Below are positions 23,294-33,300 of a stretch of DNA of 43,118 nt, piece by piece. Made by a program: the position numbers and the translations under genes. Source of the stretch: Pelistega suis (GTDB taxonomy: Bacteria > Pseudomonadota > Gammaproteobacteria > Burkholderiales > Burkholderiaceae_B). The notes beneath the pieces were generated by a model. The model had not been told where the DNA came from. It made no database searches and saw nothing but the letters and a program-made list of their open reading frames with translations. The first letter of the stretch is position 1. Each line of letters begins with the position of its first letter. The DNA lies in the NCBI RefSeq assembly GCF_013133795.1, contig NZ_JABGBN010000010.1, forward strand, positions 1-43,118. Direction: 5' to 3'.

Positions 23294-26200
23294 TACTCTT
23301 CCCTTACAAACTTATCCGCTAATTCATATATAGCACTGCGTAATTGATTGCGATATTTCATCTTAGGCAAAGTTCTTACTTCTTCACTTTGTGACATCTC
23401 TGTATAAACACTACCAGCCTCTTTAATCAAGCTCGTTAACTGATCATTGTCATCAAGGTCTTTCTGCTGAAATTGATGTTGACTAAATAACTGTTGTAGC
23501 TGTGTAGTAGTCACAATATCAATAAGCCCCCAATATAAACTGAAGTTAATCAGCTCTGTTTTTTGGCCAACTTTATTTGCTTGCTCAACAATAGAAACAC
23601 CATCTCTCTTTTGGTTTTCTAAGTTTTTAATACCGAACTCACCTGTCATAATTGCTTTTGACGCATTGACAATACGCTTCGCAAAGCCTCTATCTTCCAG
23701 ACCATTAGCAAATTTCTCAATTTCTTTCTCTGTGACTTTTGCTTTCTCAGTTTCTCCTGCCTCAATTTGTTCTAATAATGTATTAATCAATTCAGTTAGA
23801 TAATCATAATTGACTTCAACATCTTTGACATGCGTCATTTTTAGCTCAATCTGTGCGACAGTGACATGCTTAGTATTTGCTAGATGCACCTTAAGCTCAT
23901 TGGTCAAGGTATTGCTCAGCATACTTTCTTCTTCGCTGCTCATACCTAATTCGTGAATCAATTTGTCTGGATTGTCATAGTCGTATCCAACAGAATCACC
24001 ATTTTCATCTACCGAAGAGTATTGTTTTAATTTGGCAATATTGGTCGCATAAACACGCAATTGTTCAAACATTTCCCATTTTTTAGCCTCCGAAGGTGGC
24101 AATCGAGAAAAATCATCGGTCATATTGCGTAAATCTTCAACAACAGCCTTAGTCTGTTCTAATAGTTCAATGTAGTTAGGTGCGGTAATATGATTTTGAA
24201 TATTATTTGCTCGCCTTTCCTCATTAGAAAGTTTTGCAGAATCTTTATTGGCATAAATCGCAAGTGCCTGATTCATTAATTCTTCATTATGTGCCGGCCA
24301 ACGATAATTAACAACTCGTCCCCATGGTTTTTCGCGCATATCAGCCACACGATTTGTACGTGAATATGCCTGAATAAGTCCAGCGCCTTTCAAGGTACGA
24401 TCAACGTATAAGGTATTGAGTTCTGGAGCATCAAAACCTGTCAACAACTGGTCAACCACAATAACAATATCTAAAAATTGTTTATCTTGCGCTGTGCGGT
24501 TCAAACGGCTGGCAACATCTTGTGTATAAGCAGCAACATCCGACATATCAAAAGTAGTATTAAACAATCCATTGTGATGTTGTATTGCTTCAAACAACCC
24601 TTGATTAGTAGCTAACATACTGTCGCTATTGCTTGTATTTTGACTAAAAGTTACCGCTACTTTTAACGTAAATTCGCCATTAGCTGCGCGCAATTGGTTA
24701 ACTCGCTGAAACTCTCGAAAGTACATCATCGCCATAGGTGTACTAGCCTTACCACCTCCGACATGCGTCGTTAGTAATGCATTATATCGAGCACAATTAC
24801 GCTTATGATCCCAATTGGAACGGTTTTTCCAATGCTTAAAGATATCCTCAACGACTAATCTAACATGCTCAGGATTCTCATCATAAAAACTAGGCTCTAC
24901 ACTGTCATCCATATCTTGCTGAGTCAGATTGGCAATTTTGTGTTCAATCTGTTCATCCGTCCAATTCGGATATTTTTGACGATAGAACTTAGGTAAATAA
25001 TCCTCTCTCATGCTTTGTTCATTAATAGTAGTTTGAAAGTCGACCTTAAAACCTAATACATTACGATCAGCAATTGCCTCTCGAATAGTATATGCATGAA
25101 GTAACTCACCAAAAATATCTTCTGTCCGTAAGCCTTTAGTGGTTTCATCAAACATTGGTGTCCCTGTGTAACCAATCCAGGCGGAATGTTTAAATGCTTT
25201 CTGAATAGCTTGGAAATTATCACTACCTGTCGAGCGATGTGCCTCATCTACAATAAATACGATATTTTTATTAGGTGCTTTAAATGAGGCTCTCTTAACA
25301 AGCGTATCCAGTTTCTGTACGGACGTAATAATAATCTTACTGCCCTTACTATTTAATTTCCGTTTTAAATCACTTGTATTAGCAGTATCTTCTACACTAC
25401 CGTCATCTTTTTTTATTCCATCAGGATCATAAGCACGATAATTCTCATTAGTCTGCGTACTTAAGGCAATACGGTCAACCAGAAAAACCACCTTGTCCAC
25501 ATTGGGTAATCGACTTGCTAACCACGCAGTTTTAAAGCTCGTAATCGTCTTACCAGAGCCCGTGGTATGCCAGATATATCCTAATTTATTAAGTGCATGT
25601 GAAAAGTCAGTATACTTTAATTTATACATCGCCCTTTGAGTGGCATACACTTGATAAGGACGCATCACTTTTAAAGCTTGCTTATTCTCTGTCCCATCTA
25701 GAATCATATAACTTGTGGCCATTTGATGTGCCATAGGGATACTAAGCATCGCATCAGCAAACTCTTGCCATTTATAGATAGGTTTATTATCGTGCGGGCG
25801 TTGCCAATTAAAGGCAAAATCTTTATTAAATCGATCTGCTGTCGTATTAGCCATATACTTTACATTATTTGGCGTAATCGCAACCAGAATCTGCACTGTA
25901 GAATAAATATCGCTATATTGATTTTCAGCAATATATTGATGCATTTGATTTAACGCTTCATTAATATCCCTTGTTTCTTTTTTTTCTTCGATTTGAATAA
26001 TAGGTAAACCATTAATAAGCAAGGTTGTATCAAAACATCGATTCTCTTTCCCCGCAATAACCGCTGGGCGCTTCACTTGATTAACAATTTGATAAACTGT
26101 ATCACCCGCACCGATTTGTTTTTGATCAAAAACAGTCAAAAAAACATGACGATCATCATCTAAATCAATTTCAATTTGAGAAACACCATTAACGCCATAC

Positions 26201-26502
26201 AAAAACTGACCAGCAGCATAGGGGGTTGATAGGTTTGAAATAATTCGTTTGACTTGCTCAAACTCCACAACACTTAATGTTCTACCCAAGGTCTTCTGAT
26301 TAAGCTTTTCTAAAATCTTTTTAAAATTATCCCATAAAGCTTCTGTTGTCTTAATGTCGGGCTCATATTGCCAAAGCTTCGTACGTACAATGTAATCTCC
26401 ATGACTCTCCATAAGCAAGCTTTCAGGTGTAATAACACCAGTACATAGATACTCAATAAGTTCTTTTTCAAACGTTGCTTCTGATTTTTTATTGCCTCTC
26501 AT
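23293..26502 (-). CDS. hsdR: Type I restriction-modification restriction subunit
   Basis: HsdR is the ATP-dependent translocase and nuclease of the RM complex. The 1069-aa protein has an N-terminal nuclease domain with D158 and E172-x-K174 (IIQIEEKKE), a superfamily 2 motor with Walker A TGSGKT (G315-T319) and DEAH box VDEAHRS (D419-H422), and motif VI-like AYSRTNRV. A long helical C-terminal domain follows. All motor and nuclease motifs look intact. Its start overlaps the solo HsdS-like gene by 4 bp (ATGA) and its stop overlaps the DUF3800 start, so restriction is translated coupled to both neighbours. The size and layout suit the EcoR124I-like type IC group. Confidence 0.96.
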   Translation of the reverse strand: MRGNKKSEATFEKELIEYLCTGVITPESLLMESHGDYIVRTKLWQYEPDIKTTEALWDNFKKILEKLNQKTLGRTLSVVEFEQVKRIISNLSTPYAAGQFLYGVNGVSQIEIDLDDDRHVFLTVFDQKQIGAGDTVYQIVNQVKRPAVIAGKENRCFDTTLLINGLPIIQIEEKKETRDINEALNQMHQYIAENQYSDIYSTVQILVAITPNNVKYMANTTADRFNKDFAFNWQRPHDNKPIYKWQEFADAMLSIPMAHQMATSYMILDGTENKQALKVMRPYQVYATQRAMYKLKYTDFSHALNKLGYIWHTTGSGKTITSFKTAWLASRLPNVDKVVFLVDRIALSTQTNENYRAYDPDGIKKDDGSVEDTANTSDLKRKLNSKGSKIIITSVQKLDTLVKRASFKAPNKNIVFIVDEAHRSTGSDNFQAIQKAFKHSAWIGYTGTPMFDETTKGLRTEDIFGELLHAYTIREAIADRNVLGFKVDFQTTINEQSMREDYLPKFYRQKYPNWTDEQIEHKIANLTQQDMDDSVEPSFYDENPEHVRLVVEDIFKHWKNRSNWDHKRNCARYNALLTTHVGGGKASTPMAMMYFREFQRVNQLRAANGEFTLKVAVTFSQNTSNSDSMLATNQGLFEAIQHHNGLFNTTFDMSDVAAYTQDVASRLNRTAQDKQFLDIVIVVDQLLTGFDAPELNTLYVDRTLKGAGLIQAYSRTNRVADMREKPWGRVVNYRWPAHNEELMNQALAIYANKDSAKLSNEERRANNIQNHITAPNYIELLEQTKAVVEDLRNMTDDFSRLPPSEAKKWEMFEQLRVYATNIAKLKQYSSVDENGDSVGYDYDNPDKLIHELGMSSEEESMLSNTLTNELKVHLANTKHVTVAQIELKMTHVKDVEVNYDYLTELINTLLEQIEAGETEKAKVTEKEIEKFANGLEDRGFAKRIVNASKAIMTGEFGIKNLENQKRDGVSIVEQANKVGQKTELINFSLYWGLIDIVTTTQLQQLFSQHQFQQKDLDDNDQLTSLIKEAGSVYTEMSQSEEVRTLPKMKYRNQLRSAIYELADKFVREE

Positions 26503-27065
26503 AACACACTCACCTTGCGTAATTGTTCTAATATTATTAATTGTTCAGCATCTGCACAGCGCTGCTTTAAATACCTTAGTTTTTGTTGTTTAAAGTAAAT
26601 TTCACCTATTATTTTTTGCATGGATAAGTTTGGTATCCTCGGTAAAACTAAGCTTCTAAGCTGTTGTATCGAATATTTCAGCACTTGAGATCCCTGCAAA
26701 CTATTTTTTAATTGTTTTCTAATATCAGGATGTTCATTAAGTAAATACACTAAAAACTGAGAATCTATCTGGGGCTCTACGACTAATTTAACGTAGTTCT
26801 GTGTATAAAAAAAACCTTGATGCTGCCTACCTACTCTCACCGCTTGACCAGAAATAAGACTAAACAATATATCCCCTGTCGACGTCAAGCTATTAATCTC
26901 ATCTGAGGTTCTCACCCATTTAGAAAGATTCTGCTGATCCGACTGACATAAATCATCTTCAAGATTGACTTGAGAGTATAAGTAATAGAGCGGAGCGACT
27001 TCTGCTTCCTTTACCCTAAACTGTGGCTGTCCACTATAGAATTTCACAACATCGAATAAGTTCAT
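26499..27065 (-). CDS. Solo HsdS-like recognition-domain protein leading the operon
   Basis: A 188-aa protein resembling one half of a type I specificity subunit: GDILFSLISGQAVRVGRQ, FFYTQNYVKLVVEP and QFLVYLLNEHPDIRKQL match the usual TRD core. SIQQLRSLVLPRIPNLSMQKIIGEIYFKQQKL forms the closing helix. It lacks the WEQRKLGE and YITIHQRK repeats, so it is not part of the shuffling set. It is first in the operon, ends overlapping the hsdR start (ATGA), and has AAGG before its ATG. It might form a dimeric HsdS-like subunit, modulate HsdR, or be a truncated relic kept for translational coupling; I cannot decide. Confidence 0.65.
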   Translation of the reverse strand: MNLFDVVKFYSGQPQFRVKEAEVAPLYYLYSQVNLEDDLCQSDQQNLSKWVRTSDEINSLTSTGDILFSLISGQAVRVGRQHQGFFYTQNYVKLVVEPQIDSQFLVYLLNEHPDIRKQLKNSLQGSQVLKYSIQQLRSLVLPRIPNLSMQKIIGEIYFKQQKLRYLKQRCADAEQLIILEQLRKVSVL

Positions 27066-27092
27066 TTTGTGCCTTAAATAAATTACAAAATA

Positions 27093-27121
27093 ATTCTATA
27101 TAAAGCTTACATAAATGTAAA
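27093..27121 (-). promoter_or_regulatory. Promoter of the hsd operon with an overlapping palindrome
   Basis: On the minus strand TTTACA (27116-27121) and TAGAAT (27093-27098) are exactly 17 bp apart and end 28 bp before the first ATG of the operon. The palindrome TTACAT-aa-ATGTAA (27107-27120) overlaps the -35 and spacer, which suggests that a dimeric repressor could shut the promoter. No dedicated controller gene is evident in the operon. Confidence 0.55.
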
Positions 27122-27149
27122 GTATTATTTCAAGCAACACATAAAAAAC

Positions 27150-27187
27150 TTACCCCCGCTATGGATTATCTCCAATAACGGGGGTAA
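27150..27187 (-). terminator. Terminator of the dctQMP operon
   Basis: A 9-bp GC-rich stem TTACCCCCG/CGGGGGTAA (27150-27158 with 27179-27187) lies 49 bp after the dctP stop. On the minus strand it is followed by AGTTTTTTATG, and on the plus strand by TTTTTAAAA, so it can act in both directions. It separates the transporter from the hsd operon promoter. Confidence 0.75.
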
Positions 27188-27235
27188 TTTTTAAAAGTAT
27201 GTAAAATAACGTTCCGTAAAATTCAATTCAACTAA

Positions 27236-28336
27236 TTATTTCACGCAAGCCTTAATCTTAGCTAAATCAGGACCCTCTACAGAACGACCTAAATTAAATG
27301 GCACTGATGTCTCACGCCAATCTTTATACTCTTGTAAGTACTCAAGCTGACTTGCATACACTTTAGCCGCATCAGGATTACTGCACGCTACATCAACCAT
27401 CACTTCATTCGTCACTTCTTGGATTTTCTTCAAGCCCTCATCATCCATACGGTGAATTTCGATACCAGCTTTTTTGAAGGTTTCTAATCCTTTGGTCGCA
27501 CGCTTTTCAGTATGCGCAAGCGACCATACCATTGTCGCATCTGCAGCAACCTTTAACTTCTCTTTTGCTGTGTCACTTAATGCATCCCAAGCTTGCTTAT
27601 TAATCATCACTCCAAAAACAGATGCTGATTGATGCCAACCCGGTGTAGCCCAATGCTTTGTCACTTGATGAATACCTGCAGATACATTGACGCTTGGCGT
27701 AGAGAATTCTGCGCCGTCAATCACCCCACGCTCTAATGATTGATAAAGTTCTTGACCAGCCATAGATACCTGAATACCACCAATCTTGCCAAGTACTTGA
27801 CCCTGCTCTAAACCAGATAAACGTAAACGCATCCCTTTGATTTCATCTAAATTACGAATAGGTTTACTTGAATGGAAACCCGCTTCGTTATTCGTTACAC
27901 CATAAGGTAGGTAGACCATGCCATATTTGCCATAGATTTCATTATAAAGATCAGCACCACCCCACCCTTTAATCCAGTTCACATAATCTGCTGCATTAAA
28001 AAGGCTTGTATGCGTTGCCAATGGTGAGAATGCTGGATTACGTCCAGCCCAATAGCCTGGCCAGTCAGCACCCGCTTGAATAGTCCCTGACTCCACAGCA
28101 CCAAAAACCTCGCCAGATGGTACTAAAGACCCTCCCTCAAAGAACTCAATCTTAACTTCGTCACCTGCAATCTTATTCACCATCTCCACCCACTTTTTGT
28201 CGATTTCAATCAACTCAAGTGAGGCAGGCCATGTACTTGTCATGGTCCATTTTTGTGGCGCAGCTTGCGCAAGTGCTGATGCACTCATTAATGCTGCCCC
28301 TAATGCAATATTTAATAGTTTTTTAGTTAATTTCAT
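27236..28336 (-). CDS. dctP: TRAP transporter substrate-binding protein (TakP-like)
   Basis: A 366-aa periplasmic binding protein with a signal peptide of about 26 residues (MKLTKKLLN to AQA-AP). The mature part shows FGAVESGTIQAGADWPGYWAGR, MAGQELYQSLERGVIDGAEF and TPGWHQSASVFGVMIN, features of the larger TRAP binding proteins related to TakP, which bind 2-oxo or aromatic monocarboxylates with a cation. The W-H-Q segment and GAEF loop lie where these proteins line the site. It is third in dctQ-dctM-dctP, with AGGAGAC before the ATG. The actual substrate cannot be told from sequence. Confidence 0.9.
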   Translation of the reverse strand: MKLTKKLLNIALGAALMSASALAQAAPQKWTMTSTWPASLELIEIDKKWVEMVNKIAGDEVKIEFFEGGSLVPSGEVFGAVESGTIQAGADWPGYWAGRNPAFSPLATHTSLFNAADYVNWIKGWGGADLYNEIYGKYGMVYLPYGVTNNEAGFHSSKPIRNLDEIKGMRLRLSGLEQGQVLGKIGGIQVSMAGQELYQSLERGVIDGAEFSTPSVNVSAGIHQVTKHWATPGWHQSASVFGVMINKQAWDALSDTAKEKLKVAADATMVWSLAHTEKRATKGLETFKKAGIEIHRMDDEGLKKIQEVTNEVMVDVACSNPDAAKVYASQLEYLQEYKDWRETSVPFNLGRSVEGPDLAKIKACVK

Positions 28337-28363
28337 CTTTGTCTCCTAAGAATCTAATCTGAA

Positions 28364-29692
28364 TTATTTAACACTACCATATAAAGTCTCTGGTAGCCAT
28401 GTCACTAAACCAGGGAAAATTGCCATTAATACACACATTAAAATAATGAGGAAAATAAAAGGCATTACCCCTTTGACAATTTCCATAGTAGCAATAGAAG
28501 GCGGCGTAATGGCACGTAAATAGAAAAGCGCATAACCAAATGGCGGCGTGAGGAAAGATGTTTGTAATACAACAGCCACCAAGACCACGAACCACAACAA
28601 ACCAATTCCCATATCTTGCACAATCGGTAATAGGATAGGGAATGATAATAAAACGATACCCGTCCAATCTAGGAAACATCCCAAAATAAAGACAATTAAT
28701 AGCATTACTGTTATTAACATCCATGGAGCCATGTCTAGACTACGCATAACGTCTTGTACAGCACCCAAGCCACCCGTAATATTAAATACACCAGTAAACG
28801 CTGTGGCACCTACCACAATAAAGAGAATCATCGCTGACGTACGACCTGTTTCGTATAAGGCACTCAAGAAAATATTTAATTTAAACTTACCTCGAGCAAT
28901 AACGATAAGTAATGACAGTAAACAACCTAAAGCTGAAGCTTCGGTGGCTGTCGCAATACCTGCTAACATCGAGCCTAGAATACCTAAGATTAAAAGAATC
29001 GGAGGTACCGCCTCAATAAGCAACATCTTAATCAATTGTGCTTGTGGAATTTTGTCTTCTGGATCAACTGACGGTGCACGCTCAGGGTGACGCCATGCCA
29101 CATAAACCACCCAAACTGCATAGAGTAGACCTAATGCCACACCTGGAATTAATGCCCCAGCAAATAACTCACCAATAGATAACGGCGAATAACTAGACAT
29201 CAAAATCAGCATGATTGAAGGAGGGATTAAAATACCTAAACATCCCGAAGCAGCAATCACCCCTGTCGTCAGTCTTGGGCAATACCCATACTTCAACATA
29301 GGTCGCAATGCCATCATACCTGTTACGGTAATAGATGCGCCGATGATACCTGTCGTTGCTGCTAATAAAATCGACAAAAATACCACCGCCAATGCAAGAC
29401 CACCGCGTACACGTGACATCAAAAGACGTAAGGTTTCAAACATCTTATCCGTTACTTCGGAGTCAGATAAAAACCTCGCCATCAAAATAAATAGGGGAAT
29501 CGCAATTAAGGTGTAATTATCAATCACATCACCATAAATGCGATTGACAACAATACCAAGCACCATCGGTTTACCTGCAGCAAATGCACCGATAACAGCT
29601 GTCCCTCCCAACACAAAGGCCAGAGGGTGTCCCATAAATAAACCTACTAAGAGTAGGACACTCATTAATATTGCAATATACTCAGCTGCCAT
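28364..29692 (-). CDS. dctM: TRAP transporter large permease subunit
   Basis: A 442-aa inner-membrane protein with about 12-13 hydrophobic helices, the sodium-coupled transport subunit of a TRAP system. It has AIPLFILMARFLSDSEVTDKMF, ASGCLGILIPPSIMLIL (the typical GILIPPS signature) and ILGCFLDWTGIVLLSFPILLP. The length is typical. It overlaps dctQ by 11 bp and precedes dctP by 27 bp. All parts appear intact. Confidence 0.94.
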   Translation of the reverse strand: MAAEYIAILMSVLLLVGLFMGHPLAFVLGGTAVIGAFAAGKPMVLGIVVNRIYGDVIDNYTLIAIPLFILMARFLSDSEVTDKMFETLRLLMSRVRGGLALAVVFLSILLAATTGIIGASITVTGMMALRPMLKYGYCPRLTTGVIAASGCLGILIPPSIMLILMSSYSPLSIGELFAGALIPGVALGLLYAVWVVYVAWRHPERAPSVDPEDKIPQAQLIKMLLIEAVPPILLILGILGSMLAGIATATEASALGCLLSLLIVIARGKFKLNIFLSALYETGRTSAMILFIVVGATAFTGVFNITGGLGAVQDVMRSLDMAPWMLITVMLLIVFILGCFLDWTGIVLLSFPILLPIVQDMGIGLLWFVVLVAVVLQTSFLTPPFGYALFYLRAITPPSIATMEIVKGVMPFIFLIILMCVLMAIFPGLVTWLPETLYGSVK

Positions 29693-30182
29693 GATGCTCT
29701 GCTTCCTTATGGAAAATTAAACGAATTACTGTCACAATGCCCTGAATAAGCAATAATGCAGCAGCGACAACCATCGCCATTTTTAATGGATACACGGGGA
29801 TTTGTACTGCGCCGTAGGTGGTCTCTCCTTGAGCAAAAGAACGCTCAGCAAAAGCATAGCTACGTGTCAAAAAAATCCACACAAAAGGGAAAAAGAATAC
29901 CAAATACCCTACAACCTCTACCCATCGTTGTACCGCAGGTGAGAAACGTTGAATAAGCAAATCTACGCGCACATGGGCTTGGTGCTTGAGAGCATACGCT
30001 CCTAGCATAATAAAGTAAAATCCATATAGCTGTTTGGTCACATCAAAAGACCAACGAGTAGGCTGATGAAGTGCATAACGCATAAACACTTCGTAAATAA
30101 TCACACCAGCAAACACGATTGCAAAAAGCGATATCAGTTTACCGATGATTTCATTGATGGAATCAAGAGTTCGTAAAAGCAT
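29682..30182 (-). CDS. dctQ: TRAP transporter small permease subunit
   Basis: A 166-aa membrane protein with four predicted helices and the DctQ signatures VIIYEVFMRYALHQPTRWS and YALKHQAHVRVDLL. I place the start at the ATG 30180-30182 (MLLRTLDSINEIIGK), which gives the usual family length. The frame is open further up to 30311, but that stretch contains a promoter-like pair and the T-tract of the rpoC terminator. The ribosome site before 30182 is weak, so the start is only moderately sure. Confidence 0.85.
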   Translation of the reverse strand: MLLRTLDSINEIIGKLISLFAIVFAGVIIYEVFMRYALHQPTRWSFDVTKQLYGFYFIMLGAYALKHQAHVRVDLLIQRFSPAVQRWVEVVGYLVFFFPFVWIFLTRSYAFAERSFAQGETTYGAVQIPVYPLKMAMVVAAALLLIQGIVTVIRLIFHKEAEHHGS

Positions 30183-30216
30183 GATTGATATTAAAAGAGA
30201 AATAAACCGTAATAAA

Positions 30217-30244
30217 AATATACTATTTGTACGCTTGCTTACAA
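30217..30244 (-). promoter_or_regulatory. Promoter candidate for dctQMP
   Basis: TTGTAA (30239-30244) and TATATT (30217-30222) on the minus strand are 16 bp apart, ending about 35 bp before the chosen dctQ start. The position, downstream of the rpoC terminator, fits an independent transporter operon. Confidence 0.45.
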
Positions 30245-30311
30245 TCGGGGTTACCCTTAGATACAGTAGAATCCCTAAGCTAATCATGACTCTTGCTGAT
30301 GAAATAGACAT

Positions 30312-30346
30312 AAAAAATCCCCTAGAGAACTCTCTCTAGGGGATTT
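30312..30346 (-). terminator. Terminator of the rpoBC operon
   Basis: A perfect 14-bp stem AAATCCCCTAGAGA/TCTCTAGGGGATTT (30315-30328 with 30333-30346, 4-nt loop) is followed by TTTTTT on the minus strand. It lies 34 bp past the rpoC stop and should end the ribosomal/rpoBC transcript. Confidence 0.9.
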
Positions 30347-30379
30347 GTTCGGTCAGTGATTAAAATTTAATTCACTATC

Positions 30380-33300
30380 CTATTCTGCATCACTCTCATC
30401 AGAAGATGTGCTTGGCATAGCAAATAACGATGCCATTGCACTTTCTAATGAAACTGGTGCCGCTTGAGTTTCCTCAAAAGGATTCTCTTGAGCACGTTGA
30501 GCCATACGATCTTGGTATTCAGCCTCTTCTTTTGCACGACGTGCATTATGGTAAGACAGACCTGTACCCGCTGGGATTAAACGACCTACGATAACGTTTT
30601 CTTTTAGTCCACGTAAGTCATCACGTTTACCCATAATCGCTGCTTCAGTTAATACGCGAGTCGTTTCTTGGAACGATGCCGCAGAAATAAACGAATCAGT
30701 CGATAAAGAAGCTTTCGTAATGCCTAGTAGAACATTCTCGTAAGTAGCTTCACGCTTATCTTCAGCACGAACAAGATCATTTTCGTTCAGCATAGCTGAG
30801 CGCTCAACTTGTTCACCTGGGATAAACGATGTATCACCAGAGTCAACGATATTTACACGACGTAGCATTTGACGAACAATCACTTCAATGTGTTTGTCAT
30901 TAATTTTCACGCCTTGTAAACGGTAAACGTCTTGTACTTCGTTCACGATGTATTGTGCAAGTGCTTCAATACCTTTTAAGCGAAGGATATCATGTGGGTC
31001 GGCTGGACCGTCAACGATAAGCTCACCTTGGTTCACTACTTGACCGTCATGTACGAGTACTTGTTTTTCCTTAGGAATCAACAATTCATGCGTTGTACCA
31101 TCAACTTTTGTGATGATTAAGCGCTGTTTACCTTTAGTATCTTTACCGAATGATACCGTACCAGTCACATCTGCAAGAATACCCGCCTCTTTTGGTGAAC
31201 GTGCTTCGAATAACTCAACCACTCGTGGAAGACCACCGGTAATATCACGTGTTTTTTGTGATTCTTGAGGAATACGTGCAAGTACTTCACCTACATCCAC
31301 GTCTTGACCGTCACGCACAGTAATCAATGCACCCACAGGGAATGTAATGTTTACTGAGTGGTCAGAACCAACGATTTTCACCTCTTCACCTTGCTCATTT
31401 AAAAGCTTGATTTGTGGGCGAAGTGCTGATTTACCAGAACGTGATTTCGGTGTAATTACCACAAGTGTCGATAAACCTGTTACCTCATCCACTTGTTTAG
31501 CAACCGTTACACCTTCTTCAATATTCTCGAAGCGAACTTTACCTTTGTACTCAGAAACGATAGGACGAGTTAATGGATCCCATGTCGCTAACTGAGCACC
31601 TGCCTTAACTTGGTTACCATCACCTACAAGTACTGTCGCACCATAAGGAATCTTATGACGCTCACGTTCACGGTTTTGATCGTCATAAACAACAATCTCA
31701 CCTGAACGGGAAATCGCAATACGCTCGCCTTTTGCATTGGTCACATAACGCATGCTCCCTGTGAAACCAACGTGGCCTGCTGACTTTGTTTCTACAGCAG
31801 ATGCCAATGATGCACGAGAAGCCGCACCACCAATGTGGAAAGTACGCATGGTTAACTGTGTACCTGGCTCACCGATAGATTGTGCAGCGATAACACCGAC
31901 TGCCTCACCTGTGTTCACTAAGTAACCACGACCTAAATCACGACCATAACAATGAGCACATAAACCACGACGTGTTTCACACGTTAACGGTGTGCGGATT
32001 TTCACCTCATCGATACCTAATTTATCGATAAGCTCAACCTTATCCTCATCTAATAATGTATTAGCAAAGATAACAGTTTCTTGTGTATCTGGATTAACGA
32101 TATCCGCAGCAGTCACACGACCTAATACACGCTCACGCAATGGTTCGATAACTTCACCACCCTCAACAAGCGCTTTCATCACATAGCCATTTCGTGTACC
32201 GCAATCTTGCTCTGTAATCACTAAGTCTTGTGTCACGTCTACTAGACGACGTGTTAAGTAACCTGAGTTCGCTGTTTTTAACGCAGTATCAGCAAGACCT
32301 TTACGTGCACCGTGAGTTGAAATGAAGTACTGAAGTACGTTTAGACCTTCACGGAAGTTCGCTGTAATTGGCGTTTCAATAATCGAACCGTCTGGTTTTG
32401 CCATCAAACCACGCATACCCGCTAACTGACGAATCTGAGCGACCGAACCACGGGCACCAGAGTCCGCCATCATATAAATCGAGTTAAATGACTCTTGACG
32501 AGTTTCTTCACCAAAACGATTAATAACAGGCTCTGTAGAAAGTTGCTCCATCATCACTTTAGCAACCTTATCACCAGCTTTACCCCAAATATCCACTACG
32601 TTGTTGTAGCGCTCTTGCTTAGTTACAAGACCAGAAGAGTATTGACTGTCAATCTCTTTAACTTCTGCACTTGCTTCTGCTAAAATTTCATCTTTCGCTT
32701 TTGGAATAACCATATCACCCATAGCGATAGAGATACCCGCACGAGTCGCCAAACGGAAACCTGCTTGTAATAACTTATCGGCAAAAATCACTGTGTCACG
32801 TAAACCGCAACGACGGAATGATTGGTTAATTAAACGCGAAATTTCTTTCTTCTTCAGCGCTTTATTCAATACGCTAAATGGAAGACCTTTCGGTAAAATT
32901 TCTGAAAGTAACGCACGACCTACTGTCGTTTCGAAACGGCGTAAGACAGGTTGGAATTCGCCATTAGCGTCTTTTTCATATTCATTTAAACGTACGGTAA
33001 CACGGCTTTGTAAACCTACTTCACCGCTGTTATACGCACGTAACATCTCTTGGATATCAGCAAAGAACATGCCTTCGCCTTTACCATTGATACGTTCACG
33101 CGTTGTATAGTAAAGACCCAATACCGTATCCTGTGATGGTACGATAGATGGTTCACCAGACGCTGGGAACAATACGTTATTTGATGCCAACATCAATGTA
33201 CGCACTTCCATTTGTGCCTCTAATGATAAAGGCACGTGTACCGCCATTTGGTCACCGTCAAAGTCCGCGTTAAACGCCGCACACACGAGTGGGTGTAACT

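Noticed and set aside
30183-30311. N-terminal extension of dctQ to an ATG at 30311
   Set aside because: The extension would begin directly at the T-tract of the rpoC terminator and would include a promoter-like pair; the shorter protein has the usual DctQ length.
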